A DNA stretch of 6,798 nucleotides, taken from positions 1 to 6,798 of the forward strand of contig CAKRWK010000060.1 in assembly GCA_934417455.1 (NCBI GenBank), read 5' to 3'. The notes under the pieces are model-generated. The model was not told the origin of the DNA. It did not search any database and saw nothing but the letters and a program-made list of their open reading frames with translations. The translations under genes were made by a program, and so were the position numbers. Source of the DNA: an uncultured Eubacteriales bacterium (GTDB taxonomy: Bacteria; Bacillota; Clostridia; Oscillospirales; CAG-272). This document shows positions 5,700 through 6,798 of this stretch, piece after piece (position 1 is the stretch's first letter; each line of letters begins with the position of its first letter).

Positions 5700-6798
5700 A
5701 TGTTTATAGATACCGTAACCGTTCATGTCAAAGCCGGCGACGGCGGCAACGGCGCCGTCACGTTCCACAGAGAAAAATACGTGGCGGCCGGAGGTCCCGA
5801 CGGCGGCGACGGCGGCCGCGGCGGCAACATCGTTGTCCGCGTGGACGAAGGTTCCAACACCCTGCTTGCCTACCGCTACAAACGCAAATTCGCTGCCGAA
5901 CGCGGCGGCGACGGCATGGGCGACAAAATGCACGGCAAAAACGGCGGCGACGTTGTGCTCACCGTTCCGCCTGGTACGCTCATCAAAGACCCGTTGACGG
6001 GAAAAATCATTTTCGACATGGCGAAAGAAAAGGAATTCGTCCTTTGCCGAGGTGGCCGCGGCGGTTGGGGCAACCGCCATTTCGCCACTCCGACAAGGCA
6101 GATTCCGCGGTTTGCCAAAGCCGGTACCAAAGGGGAAGAGCGGGATGTCGTTTTTGAACTCCGCATGCTCGCCGAGGTCGGCCTCGTCGGTTTCCCGAAC
6201 GCGGGAAAATCCTCTCTCCTGGCCCGCATTTCGGCCGCCAAGCCGAAAATTGCCGGGTATCCGTTCACCACGCTGTCGCCGAATCTCGGCGTCGTTTCCG
6301 TTCCGGGCGGCCGCGGCTTCCTTGCGGCGGACATTCCCGGCCTTATCGAAGGCGCGTCGGACGGTCTCGGCCTCGGTCACGCGTTTCTCCGTCATGTCGA
6401 CCGCTGCCGCTTGCTGTGGCACGTGGTGGATTTGTCTGCGGCGGACGGGCGCGACCCGCTTGACGACATTGACAAAATCGACGCCGAACTTGAAAAATAC
6501 GACGCGGCTCTGTTCGAGCGGCCGCAGATAATGGTCGGCAACAAGACCGACGCCCTGTCGTCCGACGACCCGCTCCTCGCCGAATTTCTCACCTATGCCG
6601 AAAAACTCGGCCGCCCGGCCGTGCTCGTTTCCGCCGTGACGGGAGAGGGCGTGGCCGAACTTCTCCGCCTGACGGCGAAAACCCTCGAAACGCTGCCCGC
6701 CCTGACCGTCTACGAGACGGAAGAAACGCCGGAGGACGTCAGCGCCGGCGGGGCCGCCGGCAGCCGGGAAACCACCGTCCGCCGCGAAAACGAACAAT
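5700..6798 (+). CDS. obg: GTPase Obg (CgtA), 50S assembly factor (cut by right window edge)
   Basis: The frame is open from ATG at 5700 to the window end, 366 codons, and lacks only the C-terminal part. Residues 1-158 form the glycine-rich Obg fold, with runs such as AGDGGNGAVTFHREK and GGPDGGDGGRGG and the segment GGRGGWGNRHFATPTRQ (118-134). The G domain has GFPNAGKSS (164-172), the switch I YPFTT (187-191), DIPG (211-214), NKTD (281-284) and SAVTG (311-315). The final visible residues (about 341-366) are an acidic, low-complexity linker that in Firmicutes leads to the OCT domain, here outside the window. Obg binds the 50S subunit and acts in its maturation and in stress and growth control. 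AAAGGAGG (5681-5688) lies 11 bases before the start. The gene follows der by 27 bases with no promoter or terminator between them, so the two are almost certainly one operon. Confidence 0.97.
   Translation, partial: MFIDTVTVHVKAGDGGNGAVTFHREKYVAAGGPDGGDGGRGGNIVVRVDEGSNTLLAYRYKRKFAAERGGDGMGDKMHGKNGGDVVLTVPPGTLIKDPLTGKIIFDMAKEKEFVLCRGGRGGWGNRHFATPTRQIPRFAKAGTKGEERDVVFELRMLAEVGLVGFPNAGKSSLLARISAAKPKIAGYPFTTLSPNLGVVSVPGGRGFLAADIPGLIEGASDGLGLGHAFLRHVDRCRLLWHVVDLSAADGRDPLDDIDKIDAELEKYDAALFERPQIMVGNKTDALSSDDPLLAEFLTYAEKLGRPAVLVSAVTGEGVAELLRLTAKTLETLPALTVYETEETPEDVSAGGAAGSRETTVRRENEQ

Noticed and set aside
5730..5950. GGCGGCGAC-like repeated sequence as a DNA repeat array
   Set aside because: It is the codon image of the glycine-rich loops that define the Obg domain.
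5694..6797. 367-residue open frame antisense to obg
   Set aside because: Same shadow effect. The plus-strand frame is a complete match to the Obg domain order and runs off the edge.
1..6798. CRISPR arrays, tRNA or rRNA genes, insertion sequences, defence or phage systems
   Set aside because: No regularly spaced long repeats, cloverleaf-like segments, transposase motifs or terminal inverted repeats were found on reading both strands.

Overview
The window suggests a bacterial chromosome segment from a moderately GC-rich member of the Firmicutes, probably class Clostridia. The reasons are near-consensus sigma-A promoters (TTGACA-like/TACAAT or TATAAT, several with an extended -10 TG), strong AGGAGG-type ribosome binding sites before most genes, and a DUF512 radical SAM protein directly upstream of der. 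Genus cannot be set from the sequence. There are no RNA genes, mobile elements, CRISPR arrays or phage genes.

Region 1 (1-1760) is a probable sugar-use locus. A minus-strand gene that runs off the left edge encodes the N-terminal half of an L-arabinose/L-fucose isomerase-family protein. It is divergent from a complete AraC-family regulator. The 146-bp gap between them holds a promoter for each gene and three GTCCGT-like direct repeats at 21- and 20-bp spacing, which are good candidates for the regulator's operators. The regulator gene ends at two adjacent hairpins that look like back-to-back terminators for it and for the convergent small gene.

Region 2 (1740-2803, minus strand) holds an unrecognised 85-residue protein with a GTG start, driven by its own strong promoter and preceded by a leader with a GC-rich hairpin and a possible 28-codon ORF. 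Upstream of it is a flavodoxin-like FMN protein with a compact four-cysteine motif typical of iron-sulfur flavoproteins.

Region 3 (2876-6798, plus strand) is a likely operon. A strong promoter precedes a PDZ/radical SAM/DUF512 protein, then Der (EngA), then Obg (CgtA), which is cut by the right edge. Der and Obg are both essential-type GTPases of 50S ribosomal subunit assembly, so this block is probably a ribosome-assembly operon, and the role of the radical SAM protein in it is unknown.

I found no convincing evidence for a wholly new biological system. The points most worth a second look are the tandem repeats between the divergent sugar genes, the small gene with its structured leader, and the linkage of the uncharacterised radical SAM protein to der and obg.
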